Source: Sediminicola arcticus (GTDB taxonomy: Bacteria; Bacteroidota; Bacteroidia; Flavobacteriales; Flavobacteriaceae). From it: a stretch of DNA of 64,000 nucleotides. The notes beneath the pieces are model-generated. The model had not been told where the DNA came from and did no database searches. It saw nothing but the letters and a program-made list of their open reading frames with translations. Positions within the stretch are counted from its first letter, which is position 1; every line of letters starts with the position of its first letter. Both the position numbers and the translations under genes were made by a program. Positions 50,888-60,134 of this stretch are shown here, piece by piece. The DNA lies in NCBI RefSeq assembly GCF_040566695.1, contig NZ_JBEXAE010000003.1:494601-558600 (forward strand), given 5' to 3'.

Positions 50888-51015
50888 TAACCTATTGGGT
50901 TATCAGAACATGACTTTTCTTTACTGTATGTATGTTTTTTTGCTAAAAGATAACGTCCAAACCAATATCCCGCTTAAAATTAAAGAGGATTAAAAAAGAT
51001 TTAATGTTCAATTTA
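50888..51015. repeat. Dispersed 125-bp repeat, copy 2
   Basis: Same sequence as 41113-41237 with scattered changes (e.g. TGTATGTATG for TGTATCTATG). Confidence 0.8.
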
Positions 51016-51298
51016 TCATTCGATTTTTTGTTTTTGAAAAGGGAAAGACAATGAATGACCTTTAGCAGAGCCTCTTTATGAATGATGCATTCTGCAAAAT
51101 AAAGATTTATCAAATACACATAAGTTTGTTCCAAATGATATCAAAACTAATATTGACTATGGTCTGTGTGCAAATCAGAAAAGCTTCAATTGTAAATAAC
51201 TCTAAAGGCTCTTTAGGTACTATTGGAGAATAACGCCCCGAAACGGCACGTGGTAAGGTGACCTCTCGACTGCGCTCGAGGGGACAGTATTATAGGAT

Positions 51299-53698
51299 TT
51301 ATTCCGTTCTCAAACTTTTCACCGGGTTGGCCCTCGCCGCTTTAATGGCTTGAAAGCTTACTGTTAAAACGGTCACCAACATAGCTCCTGCAATGGCCAA
51401 AACAAAAATCCACCATTTAAGAATAACACGATACGGGTATTCCTGAAGCCATCCGTTCATTACGAAATAGGCTATAGGAACTGCAATAAAACATGAGACT
51501 AGCACCAACTTTAAAAAGTCTTTAGATAGCATATTCCACACATTGAAAACCGAAGCGCCCAAAACTTTTCTAACGCCTATTTCTTTCGTACGCTGTTCTG
51601 CTACAAAGGAGGTTAAGCCAAACAGCCCCAAACAGCTAATTAGAATTGCCAAGGCCGTAAAAATCCCTGATAAGGTTCCTATTCTTTCTTCTGCTGCAAA
51701 CTTTTTACCATATTCTTGATCTACAAAATCATATTGAAATGGAATATTGGGAAAATGCTCTTTGAACACCCGCTCTATTACCTTCAGGTTTTCTCCAGCA
51801 CTTCGATTGGGGTTCAATCTCATATTGTAATAACTGGCATTATCATCTTTATCATAGGCATATACAGCTTGTTTGACTGGTTCATAGGGAGATTGTACTA
51901 TCATGTCCTTCACAACACCTATTATTTTCAATGGCTCATTTGGATCCTCTTCATTACTATCTTTGAGATATTTGCCTACCGGATTTGCAAGACCCATATA
52001 TTTTACTGCTGTCTCATTGATAAGAACTGCATTGGAATCGGTAGCGAATTCCCTGGAGAAATCGCGCCCTGCCATTATTTTTAGATTCAATGAACTTGCG
52101 AATTCGGGAGATACATTTGCCCAGGCAAAATCCTCTTGAAATCCCTCTGGTTTTCCTTCCCATGTATATCCGTTATAATTAGACCAAACTGCAGTTGTCG
52201 GTGCACTAGACGCAGACATTTGTGACACTGCTCCTGATCCAATAAACTCACTTCGCATCAATTCAAATTTTCCTATGAAATCCTGACTCATAACCGGAAC
52301 TTGAATCAATCCCTGTTTATCATACCCCACAGGTCTGTTTTTTGCATAATTAATCTGCTGCATCACAATGACTGTACCTATTATAAAAGCCACAGAAACG
52401 GTAAATTGTAATACTACCAATATCTTTCTGGGCAATCCGGCATATTTTCCAACTTTAAAAGTTCCCTTTAAAACATCTACAGGTTTAAATGAAGACAGAT
52501 ATAAGGCAGGATAACTCCCTGCCATCAATGCTGTAATAAGAATAAATAGTAATGAAATAGCCCAAAAAGCAGGAAAGCTCCATGGAAAGGCAATCTCTTT
52601 TCTGGCTAAATCATTAAATCCGTTAATGGATAAAAGCACAAGTACAATAGCAAGGACATATGCAAACATTACTACGAGAAACGACTCACTTAAAAATTGA
52701 TATATCAACTGTCCTCTTTGGGAACCAATAGACTTACGAATACCAACTTCCTTCCCTCTTTTTTCGGAACGTGCGGTACTTAGGTTCATAAAATTAATAC
52801 AGGCCAAAAGCAATATAAAAACACCAATGATGCCAAATAACCATACGTATTTTATACGTCCGCCCACTTGCTTTCCATTTTCAAAATCACTTCTAAGGTG
52901 CCAGTCTTTCATGGGGAACAGAACGAGCTGTGGATTAAACTCTGCTGAATCTTCGTTAAGGGTTTTTTTTACATCCTTGATCTTGGCGTTAACCTGCTCC
53001 ATATTGGCATTATCAGCAATTTGTACAAACATCTGATACGAATTGTTTCCCCAATTATCTTCAGCATTTCTAGCCCACTCATTTGCAGTAAGATATTGTT
53101 CCCATGGAATTATGAATTCTGTGTCATTGAAAGTGTTGTTAAACGGAATGTCTTTGTATACAGATGAAACCATTAGATTATATTGGCTATTAACCACAAC
53201 TACTTTTCCAATTGGTTCTTCACTGCCAAAAAGCGTCTTAGCGGTTGATTCAGAAAGCATAATGGAATTTATCTCTCTCAGCCCATCTTTCTCGCCTTTA
53301 ATAATTTCCAGATTAAATAGTTCCGGAGCGGCCTCCTGCATATAGTTCCCAGACCTAGATATGCTGGTTTCTTTATATTTAAGGTATCGATCGTTGGTCC
53401 AGGTGGCCATAATCAAATGCTTGAAATTATCACCATAACCTTCTCTTAGCGCCTTTTCCAAAGGTCGTGGGATGGCAGGCCCTGTTCCTGTCTCTCCATT
53501 AAAAGTCTGTGACTGGAATACCTGCGCAATCTTATCCTTACTTGTGAAATAGCTATTATGTGATAACTCGTCTTGCATCCAAAGCCCTATGATTAGCGTA
53601 ACCGCCATGCCCAATGCCAGTCCGCCAATATTTATGGTGGAATAGGCCTTATTTTTTATAAGGTTTCTCCAAGCGATTTTTATATAGTTTTTAAACAT
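51299..53698 (-). CDS. MacB-type ABC transporter permease (1)
   Basis: 799 residues. Domain order as in Bacteroidota MacB permeases: N-terminal helix after MFKNYIKIAWRNLIKNKAYS, periplasmic MacB_PCD domain, three FtsX helices (about 285-430), a second periplasmic domain, and a second FtsX block (LSGIFTALAILISCLGLFGL; EIGVRKVLGASVFNVWNML). No ATPase of its own. Paralogous to the gene upstream. Last gene of the five-gene efflux operon; the MacAB-type pump moves substrates from the periplasm through TolC. Confidence 0.9.
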   Translation of the reverse strand: MFKNYIKIAWRNLIKNKAYSTINIGGLALGMAVTLIIGLWMQDELSHNSYFTSKDKIAQVFQSQTFNGETGTGPAIPRPLEKALREGYGDNFKHLIMATWTNDRYLKYKETSISRSGNYMQEAAPELFNLEIIKGEKDGLREINSIMLSESTAKTLFGSEEPIGKVVVVNSQYNLMVSSVYKDIPFNNTFNDTEFIIPWEQYLTANEWARNAEDNWGNNSYQMFVQIADNANMEQVNAKIKDVKKTLNEDSAEFNPQLVLFPMKDWHLRSDFENGKQVGGRIKYVWLFGIIGVFILLLACINFMNLSTARSEKRGKEVGIRKSIGSQRGQLIYQFLSESFLVVMFAYVLAIVLVLLSINGFNDLARKEIAFPWSFPAFWAISLLFILITALMAGSYPALYLSSFKPVDVLKGTFKVGKYAGLPRKILVVLQFTVSVAFIIGTVIVMQQINYAKNRPVGYDKQGLIQVPVMSQDFIGKFELMRSEFIGSGAVSQMSASSAPTTAVWSNYNGYTWEGKPEGFQEDFAWANVSPEFASSLNLKIMAGRDFSREFATDSNAVLINETAVKYMGLANPVGKYLKDSNEEDPNEPLKIIGVVKDMIVQSPYEPVKQAVYAYDKDDNASYYNMRLNPNRSAGENLKVIERVFKEHFPNIPFQYDFVDQEYGKKFAAEERIGTLSGIFTALAILISCLGLFGLTSFVAEQRTKEIGVRKVLGASVFNVWNMLSKDFLKLVLVSCFIAVPIAYFVMNGWLQEYPYRVILKWWIFVLAIAGAMLVTVLTVSFQAIKAARANPVKSLRTE

Positions 53699-53722
53699 GA
53701 TTGATTGTTTTTTGATAGATGA

Positions 53723-56158
53723 TTATTCTGTACGTAGACTTTTTATAGGATTGGCTATAGCTGCTTTAATACTCTGATAACTAACTGTTAATATTGAAAT
53801 TGCAACAGCCAGGAATGCCGCCACCACAAAAACCCAAATACCGATTTCAATGCGGTAGGAAAAATCCTCGAGCCATTTATTCATGGCGAACCAGCCTAGC
53901 GGAAGCGAAACTAAAATTGCAACACCCACCAATTTTAAAAAATCTACCGAAAGTCTATAAGAAATCTGGCTTACACTTGCACCCATTACCTTTCTTATAC
54001 CTATTTCCTTGGTACGCTTTTCCGCGTTAAATGCAGCTAAACCAAATAGCCCTAAGCAAGCAATTAATATAGACAATGCAGTAAAGATGAAAAAGATTCT
54101 GCCTAATCGTTGTTCTGACTGATAGGTGTCATTAAAGGCGTCTTCCATAAAATAATAATCAAAGGGTTGCCCTGGTGCTATTTGATTCCAAATCCCTTCG
54201 ATACCTGCAATGGCATTTGAAAAATTTCCCGTTTCTAATTTAACCGCAAGTGCATATGCCCTGTCGCTTAAATGAAGACTCAAGGATTCTATTTCAGCCC
54301 TAAAAGGTGAAAAATGAAAGTCTCTGACAACACCAATAATTGTATAATACTTTGGGTTTTCGTCGCTAACATCGGGAGTATAGCGTTTCCCAATGGCCTC
54401 TTGTGGTGATACGCCAATTACGGATACCGCAGACTCATTCACAATAATACTGGTAGAATCATTCTTGAAATCACGATCAAAATCCCTGCCCGCAATTATT
54501 TCAAAATCCATTGTAGACACATAATCAAAATCAACTCCCCATCTTTGCATACTAAGGGCGTTTTCTTGGTCGGTAAGTCCTTCCTCCGGTGCAAAAGTAC
54601 TATCTGATCTAGATGAGGGTGTGGGAAAGAAGCTGCTCAAGGTCGCATTTTTAACATAGCTCAGTTTTTTAACCTCTTCTTTAAAGGAAGTAGCTTTATT
54701 GTCAAGAGAAAATGCGTCGTTCACTATCAAGACTTGATCTTTGGAAAAGCCAAGGTCCTTATTTTGAATGAAATCCAGTTGTTGATATACAACCAACGTA
54801 CTAATAATCAAAAATACTGAAATGGTAAATTGAAAAATAACCAATACGTTTCGAACATTACCGCCTCCAAGACTATTGCTGCTAGTCCCTTTAAGTACTT
54901 TTACAGGAATGAATTTTGACATAAAGAAAGCCGGATAACCTCCTGAAATGAGCCCAAGGACAATCCCAGATGCAAGTAGTGTTAGCCAAAAAAATGGATT
55001 TTCATAAGGCATTGAAATATCCTTATCTGCCAAATCATTAAATAATGGAAGCAGTATGATAGCCAATATAACAGCCAACACTAATGACGCCAAGGACACC
55101 AAGCCAGATTCTATCAAAAATTGTCTGATAAGCTCGCCTCTATTAGATCCTAAAGTCTTTCTAATACCTACCTCCTTGGCCCTCTTAAGAGAATGTGCAG
55201 TTGAAAGATTCATAAAATTAACACATGCCAAAACCAAAAGGAATATGGCAATAAAAGAAAGTATATAAATACTCTGGAGATCATTATTTCCGCTTATTTC
55301 GGCTACCCTGTCCGATCTTAAATGTATATCGGTCATGGGCATTGTACTATATATCAAATGATTTCCTGCAGCCTTAAATTGCTCTTCTGTAATTCCTGGC
55401 ATAAACTGCTGAACACCAGGTATAACATACTTGCTCAAAAAACCTCTTAATGGTTGTTGTATATCCTCAATATTGGCCGATGGAATAAGTTTTATGTACG
55501 TCTGGTAATTATTACTTCCCCAATTCACAATCCTTGAATCCTCGTACCCAGACATGGCCATAAAAACTGTATGATCCCTTAGAAATGAATTTTTCGGAAA
55601 GTCATTTATTACCCCTGTAACCGTGTAAGAATTATCATTATCCAAAATCATAATTTGACCAACAGCGTCACTGGCATTGAAATGCTTTTCAGCAGCTGAC
55701 TTAGTCAATATTAAGGTATTGGGTGATCTTAAAGCCGTTTTTATATCTCCAGCTAACAGGTTTAACCCAAACATTTTAAAGAAAGTTGAATCTACAAAAG
55801 TTGTTTGCAATTCTTTTATATTGGCTTCTGTATCTGCCTTACGAAGTAACATACTACCTTGCGTTCGAAACCGCATGGTTAGTTCTACTTCGGAAAAATC
55901 ATTTTGAACAGCTTCAGACATAGGAGCTGGTGTCACAGCAAACTTTCGATCCTCTCCGCCAAATTTAATGTCAGCATGAACCCTATGTATGCGGTTAGCA
56001 TCGGCGAACATTGTATCATAACTTAATTCATCATGGATGTATAATGAAATAAGTAAGCCTCCTGCGATTCCTATGGCAAGTCCGAAAGTATTTAGGAAAG
56101 AAATAAAAGGTTGTTTTTTTAAACTTCTCCAGGCTATTTTCAAATGATTTTTAAACAT
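53723..56158 (-). CDS. MacB-type ABC transporter permease (2)
   Basis: 811 residues, same architecture (MFKNHLKIAWRSLKKQPFIS; FMNLSTAHSLKRAKEVGIRKTLGSNRGELIRQF; TKEIGIRKVMGASVSQISYRL). The RGELI-type coupling helices contact the ATPase. 24 bases separate it from permease 1 and 36 bases from the ATPase gene. Two permeases could form a heterodimer or serve alternative complexes. Confidence 0.9.
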   Translation of the reverse strand: MFKNHLKIAWRSLKKQPFISFLNTFGLAIGIAGGLLISLYIHDELSYDTMFADANRIHRVHADIKFGGEDRKFAVTPAPMSEAVQNDFSEVELTMRFRTQGSMLLRKADTEANIKELQTTFVDSTFFKMFGLNLLAGDIKTALRSPNTLILTKSAAEKHFNASDAVGQIMILDNDNSYTVTGVINDFPKNSFLRDHTVFMAMSGYEDSRIVNWGSNNYQTYIKLIPSANIEDIQQPLRGFLSKYVIPGVQQFMPGITEEQFKAAGNHLIYSTMPMTDIHLRSDRVAEISGNNDLQSIYILSFIAIFLLVLACVNFMNLSTAHSLKRAKEVGIRKTLGSNRGELIRQFLIESGLVSLASLVLAVILAIILLPLFNDLADKDISMPYENPFFWLTLLASGIVLGLISGGYPAFFMSKFIPVKVLKGTSSNSLGGGNVRNVLVIFQFTISVFLIISTLVVYQQLDFIQNKDLGFSKDQVLIVNDAFSLDNKATSFKEEVKKLSYVKNATLSSFFPTPSSRSDSTFAPEEGLTDQENALSMQRWGVDFDYVSTMDFEIIAGRDFDRDFKNDSTSIIVNESAVSVIGVSPQEAIGKRYTPDVSDENPKYYTIIGVVRDFHFSPFRAEIESLSLHLSDRAYALAVKLETGNFSNAIAGIEGIWNQIAPGQPFDYYFMEDAFNDTYQSEQRLGRIFFIFTALSILIACLGLFGLAAFNAEKRTKEIGIRKVMGASVSQISYRLSVDFLKLVGVAILVSLPLGWFAMNKWLEDFSYRIEIGIWVFVVAAFLAVAISILTVSYQSIKAAIANPIKSLRTE

Positions 56159-56194
56159 GATAGTTGAATATTGATTGCTGAATAAACTTCCTCT

Positions 56195-56890
56195 TTAAAC
56201 TACGGCACCCATTGCCCTGTTTTGACTTTCTGTGACAATTTGACCATCAAATAAATTGACTATTCTATGTGCATAATGAGAATCTCTATCTGAGTGTGTT
56301 ACCATAACAATAGTGGTTCCTTCTTGATTCAATTCAGTTAAAAGGTTCATTACTTCTATACCATTTTTTGAATCCAAATTCCCAGTAGGTTCATCGGCTA
56401 GAATCAATTTCGGGTTAGTGACTACAGCCCTTGATATGGCCACTCTTTGCTGCTGACCACCAGACAATTGCTGCGGGAAATGCTTAGAACGGTGCGCTAT
56501 TTTCATTCGCTCAAGCACTTTCATTACCTTTTCTTTTCGTTCACTCTTACTCATTTTAAGGTAAATAAGTGGCAATTCCACGTTCTCATAGACTGTCAGC
56601 TCGTCAATTAAATTAAAACTCTGAAAAACAAAACCAAGATTACCTTTTCGCAATTGCGTGCGTTGACTCTCCTTTAGTCCGCCTACTTCATTGCCCGCGA
56701 AATTGTAACTCCCTTCAGTTGGATTATCGAGCATGCCGATAATGTTCAAAAGTGTAGATTTTCCACAGCCCGAAGGTCCCATGATTGCTACGAACTCTCC
56801 CTCGGCTACATTTAAGTTAACATTGTTCAGTGCCAAGGTTTCAACTTCCTCGGTTCTAAAACTTTTTTTCAGATTTTTAATTGTTATCAT
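56195..56890 (-). CDS. ABC transporter ATP-binding protein, MacB/LolD type
   Basis: 231 residues. Walker A GPSGCGKST at about 39-47, Q-loop FQSFNL, signature LSGGQQQRVAISRA, Walker B LILADEPTGNLD, H-loop VTHSDR. The MacB/LolD/FtsE group. Sequence TEEVETLALNNVNLNVAEGEF at the N terminus is typical. Supplies energy for the two permeases next to it. Confidence 0.93.
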   Translation of the reverse strand: MITIKNLKKSFRTEEVETLALNNVNLNVAEGEFVAIMGPSGCGKSTLLNIIGMLDNPTEGSYNFAGNEVGGLKESQRTQLRKGNLGFVFQSFNLIDELTVYENVELPLIYLKMSKSERKEKVMKVLERMKIAHRSKHFPQQLSGGQQQRVAISRAVVTNPKLILADEPTGNLDSKNGIEVMNLLTELNQEGTTIVMVTHSDRDSHYAHRIVNLFDGQIVTESQNRAMGAVV

Positions 56891-56958
56891 TTTTTGATTG
56901 AATTACTTATTAATATTATAGACATCATTGTATCTAAAATGTGTCAGTTTATATTCTT

Positions 56959-58209
56959 TTATTTTAAAACAATTTTTTCTGCTTCTCCAAAACTTGAATA
57001 GCTACTTGTTATCACTTCCTCTCCTTGCTCTAACCCATCGAGTATCTCATAATATCTTGAATTTTGTTTCCCAATTCGAATATCCCTTCTCAATGCCTCT
57101 CCACCTGATGGGTTCACTACAAAAATCCACTGGCCGCCCGTACTTTGAAAGAAGCTCCCTTTTGGTAATAGCAACGCATCGGAAGATTCTCCTAATTGCA
57201 ATTTTAAATTATAGCTTTGACCGGCCCTGATATTCTCTGGTTTGCTTCCTGTAAATACCAGGTCAACTTTGAATCTTCCACTTCGAACTTCAGGGTAAAC
57301 TTTTCGTAATCGTAATTCGTATTCCGCTCCATTTCGCTCAAAGGTTGCGTTTAAATCGCGCTTTACCCTATCAATATAGTGTTCGTCTATTTCGGCCTCA
57401 ATTTTAAAATCTGTAAGAACATTGATTTGGCCAATTCTTTCCCCTTGACCAATATTCTGACCAATTTCAGCATCTAAGAATCCTAACTGCCCATCGGCCG
57501 GGGCGCGCACATTTAAATGGTCTAACCTTTCATAAACCATGCTTAATGTTTTTTGCATTCTGCTTAAGTCAGTATCCAAACCAGCTAAAGAGGTTATGCG
57601 AAGGGCATCATCTTGCTCTGTCTGTAGTTTTATAATATCATATTGCTTTTTAGATAACTCATAGCTCTCCTTAGACAATAGATACGTCTCTTTCGAAATT
57701 AACTCATCATCATATAATGCCTGGTTCTGATCGTAATTTCGTCTTAATCTTTGAAGGTCATACTCTGCAGTTGCCAAAGATCTTTTTCCTTCTACTTGAC
57801 GAGAATCAAAAGTTAATTTAGTTGATCGTAGGTCATTTTGTTTTAATGCCAGATTACTCTCACTTGCCAATATTTGTTCATACAGCTTGCTATTTTCCAA
57901 CTTCAGGATAATCTCCCCATTCTTTACAATTGCCCCTTCCTCAATTAATTTTTCATTGACTCTTCCTCCCTCATATGCGTCCATATATATGGTAGCTATT
58001 GGAGCCACGCTTCCGTTAATCGTTATATAATCGTCAAACTTGCCTTGAGTAACCTCACCAATAGAAAGTTTGTCTTTCTCTGTACGAAAGGTTGAAGCCG
58101 AAGTACCAACTAATAACTGATACCCTATAAAAAGTACTATTACACCAATGCCGATATAAGCATAGTGTTTTGGTCTTAATCCTTTTTTCTTTTCTAATTG
58201 TATGTCCAT
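56959..58209 (-). CDS. HlyD/MacA-type periplasmic adaptor
   Basis: 416 residues: cytoplasmic N terminus and one membrane helix (YAYIGIGVIVLFIGYQLLV), lipoyl halves (GGRVNEKLIEEGAIVKNGEIILKL and VRAPADGQLGFLDAEIGQNIG) flanking a coiled-coil hairpin (about 115-220), then beta-barrel domains (FKIEAEIDEHYIDRVKRDL). Bridges the ABC pump and the TolC channel. Confidence 0.9.
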   Translation of the reverse strand: MDIQLEKKKGLRPKHYAYIGIGVIVLFIGYQLLVGTSASTFRTEKDKLSIGEVTQGKFDDYITINGSVAPIATIYMDAYEGGRVNEKLIEEGAIVKNGEIILKLENSKLYEQILASESNLALKQNDLRSTKLTFDSRQVEGKRSLATAEYDLQRLRRNYDQNQALYDDELISKETYLLSKESYELSKKQYDIIKLQTEQDDALRITSLAGLDTDLSRMQKTLSMVYERLDHLNVRAPADGQLGFLDAEIGQNIGQGERIGQINVLTDFKIEAEIDEHYIDRVKRDLNATFERNGAEYELRLRKVYPEVRSGRFKVDLVFTGSKPENIRAGQSYNLKLQLGESSDALLLPKGSFFQSTGGQWIFVVNPSGGEALRRDIRIGKQNSRYYEILDGLEQGEEVITSSYSSFGEAEKIVLK

Positions 58210-58408
58210 TTTAATCTTTTGTTTTTCTTTTAACTATTACTGGCGAAAACATCCCCCTAGCCTATTTCGACTGCGCTCAGTAAAGGCCTTCAAAGGGGAA
58301 TGCCTTTATTTCAACCTTTTCTTAGTATTTAATTTTCACTTTTACTGCCTGCTGCCATTGCTTACTGTTTTTTGTCTTGACTATTGGCGCTATCATCCTG
58401 TTTCTTTC

Positions 58409-59755
58409 TTATTCTATGTTAAATACGGGAAGTCCTCTATAGAAATCCAATGTGCTTTTATTTATTTCCGATCGTAATCTTACCTGTAAATTTTCATTTT
58501 GCGCGCTGGCAAAAAGGTTTTTGGCAGTAAACAATTCCAATGCGTTGATGAGTCCTTTCTCATATCGTTTTTGTGCAATGGTAAAAGCTAGGTACTGTGC
58601 TTTGGTTTTTTGTGTGCTCTGTTCGTATTCTACCTGTAATGAGTTGTATTCCTGTACCAAGGTTTGTATCGCCTGAAATACGACTTGTTCCTGTATATCT
58701 AGATTATTCTGTGCACGCGAGTATTCGATTTTTTGTTGTTTGACACGAGATCTCGCTGACCATGCGTTGCTAATAGGAATGTTCAAACTGAGCCCTACAT
58801 ACTGGAATGTGTTATCGTTGAATTGGTCCCGAAACGGAACGGTAGCACCCAGAGTGTCTCGTGTGGTCTCAAAATAACCGGTGCCAATTCCCCCAAAAAG
58901 GGACAAGCTAGGGTAAAGCCCCCCGCGCTCAGCTGCCACTTGTTTTTTAGCCGCTTTTACCCGAAGTTCAGAAGCCTTTAAAATAGGAAGGAATTCTTTG
59001 GTCTCATTAAAAATGGAATCCGATTGCATGACCGTGCTTTCCGATTTATAGAGAGCGTCTGGCAATCCGTTTTGAATCTCAATATCGGTTGCACCTTCCA
59101 AATTCATCTCCTGGGCTAATTTCAATCTAGCCCCTACCAAGTTATTCCCACTCTGGGTCAGGTTCAGTTTATCTGTCAATAAAAGAGACTCCGCTTCGTA
59201 CAGATCTGCTCCGGCTTTTAGCCCTAATTCAATCTGCTTTTTTACCAAATCATAATTGGACTGTGAAACGGCCAATTGTTCTTTAGATATAGCCGTTAAT
59301 CCCTCAAAAAACTGAATATCGTAGAACGCCTGCATAACACGAAATGCCAAAAGGTACTTTTGATGCAAGGCTTCCTCCTGCGTCGCTTTGTTCAAAAATT
59401 TGGAGACTTTAATGGTATTTAGTTTTTGAAAACCTTGAAATAAATCAATCGAAGATTGCAGCGTATATCTATTGGAAAAGAAATCGGTAGTAACAACATC
59501 ATTGGTAAAAGGATCTGTACTTCTACCAAAATTAATCACATAGTCCGTTGCCGCATTTACCCTTGGCAATAATTCGCGAATGGATTGACGATATGTTTCT
59601 TTACCTGATTGGGCGGTATACTTAAAATCATTGAGCTGTAAATTATGCTGAAGTGCAAACGTCACGCATTCATTCAAAGTCCATTTTTCTTGCCCAAAAA
59701 ATGAAACGGTAACAAGGCAAAAGAAAACGGTCGCTATTTTTATTTTTAAATTCAT
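58409..59755 (-). CDS. TolC-family outer-membrane channel
   Basis: 448 residues: signal peptide (IATVFFCLVTVSFFGQ), then two OEP repeats of long helices (about 20-215 and 225-440), with VKKQIELGLKAGADLYEAESLL and AQKRYEKGLINALELFTAKN as matching repeat segments. First gene of the operon. Expected start 59755 gives a clean signal peptide. The 199-base gap to the adaptor gene holds no other gene. Confidence 0.92.
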   Translation of the reverse strand: MNLKIKIATVFFCLVTVSFFGQEKWTLNECVTFALQHNLQLNDFKYTAQSGKETYRQSIRELLPRVNAATDYVINFGRSTDPFTNDVVTTDFFSNRYTLQSSIDLFQGFQKLNTIKVSKFLNKATQEEALHQKYLLAFRVMQAFYDIQFFEGLTAISKEQLAVSQSNYDLVKKQIELGLKAGADLYEAESLLLTDKLNLTQSGNNLVGARLKLAQEMNLEGATDIEIQNGLPDALYKSESTVMQSDSIFNETKEFLPILKASELRVKAAKKQVAAERGGLYPSLSLFGGIGTGYFETTRDTLGATVPFRDQFNDNTFQYVGLSLNIPISNAWSARSRVKQQKIEYSRAQNNLDIQEQVVFQAIQTLVQEYNSLQVEYEQSTQKTKAQYLAFTIAQKRYEKGLINALELFTAKNLFASAQNENLQVRLRSEINKSTLDFYRGLPVFNIE

Positions 59756-59780
59756 ATTGATATTGATGTACTAAACAGTA

Positions 59781-59796
59781 TACTACTCTTATGCCA
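59781..59796 (-). promoter_or_regulatory. Candidate sigma-54 promoter for the efflux operon
   Basis: Minus strand TGGCATAAGAGTAGTA: GG-N10-GT, against the consensus GG-N10-GC. About 25 bases before the TolC ATG. The same TGGCATA stretch is in the promoter-like element of the regulator gene. Weak alone. Confidence 0.35.
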
Positions 59797-59880
59797 AAAA
59801 TTCAAAATGCTCATTATCAGATATTTAAGTAATTAATAAAAGTATCGCTATAAAAAAGTGTAAAATTCTTGTACAGACAT

Positions 59881-59897
59881 TGTCAAAATATTGGACA
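59881..59897. promoter_or_regulatory. Candidate activator-binding palindrome
   Basis: TGTC-N9-GACA, between the two divergent sigma-54-like elements, 85 and 167 bases from them, a usual distance for enhancer sites of NtrC-type activators. Confidence 0.35.
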
Positions 59898-60063
59898 CTT
59901 TCTAAAAAAAACCAACTTCTTATTGTAGTTTTGAAATCGTTGTATTTAAATTATTCAACACTGGCTGTACCAAAAATCAGGAAGCACTAAAGCTTACGAA
60001 TTGGAAATTAGTGAAATTAAAACTAAGCCCTAATATGGAAGTGATATCTTATCAAAGACGAAT

Positions 60064-60078
60064 TGGCATAGGGCTTGT
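60064..60078 (+). promoter_or_regulatory. Candidate sigma-54 promoter for the response regulator gene
   Basis: TGGCATAGGGCTTGT, a good match to TGGCAC-N5-TTGC apart from GT in place of GC, 56 bases before the ATG. Suggests autoregulation. Confidence 0.45.
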
Positions 60079-60134
60079 TTTTATAAGTAAAAGGTGCACA
60101 TTCCAATAATGATAGGCACATATTACATTTAAAG

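Larger units (their letters stand above)
50187..51298. other. Long gene-poor stretch with relics
   Basis: About 1.1 kb without a convincing gene. Holds the half-site at 50221, a dispersed repeat at 50888-51015, and short broken frames. A GC-richer part near 50520 (GTGCCGGGTGGTGG) has no clear meaning. No promoter for the efflux operon is expected here because it reads away. Confidence 0.55.
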
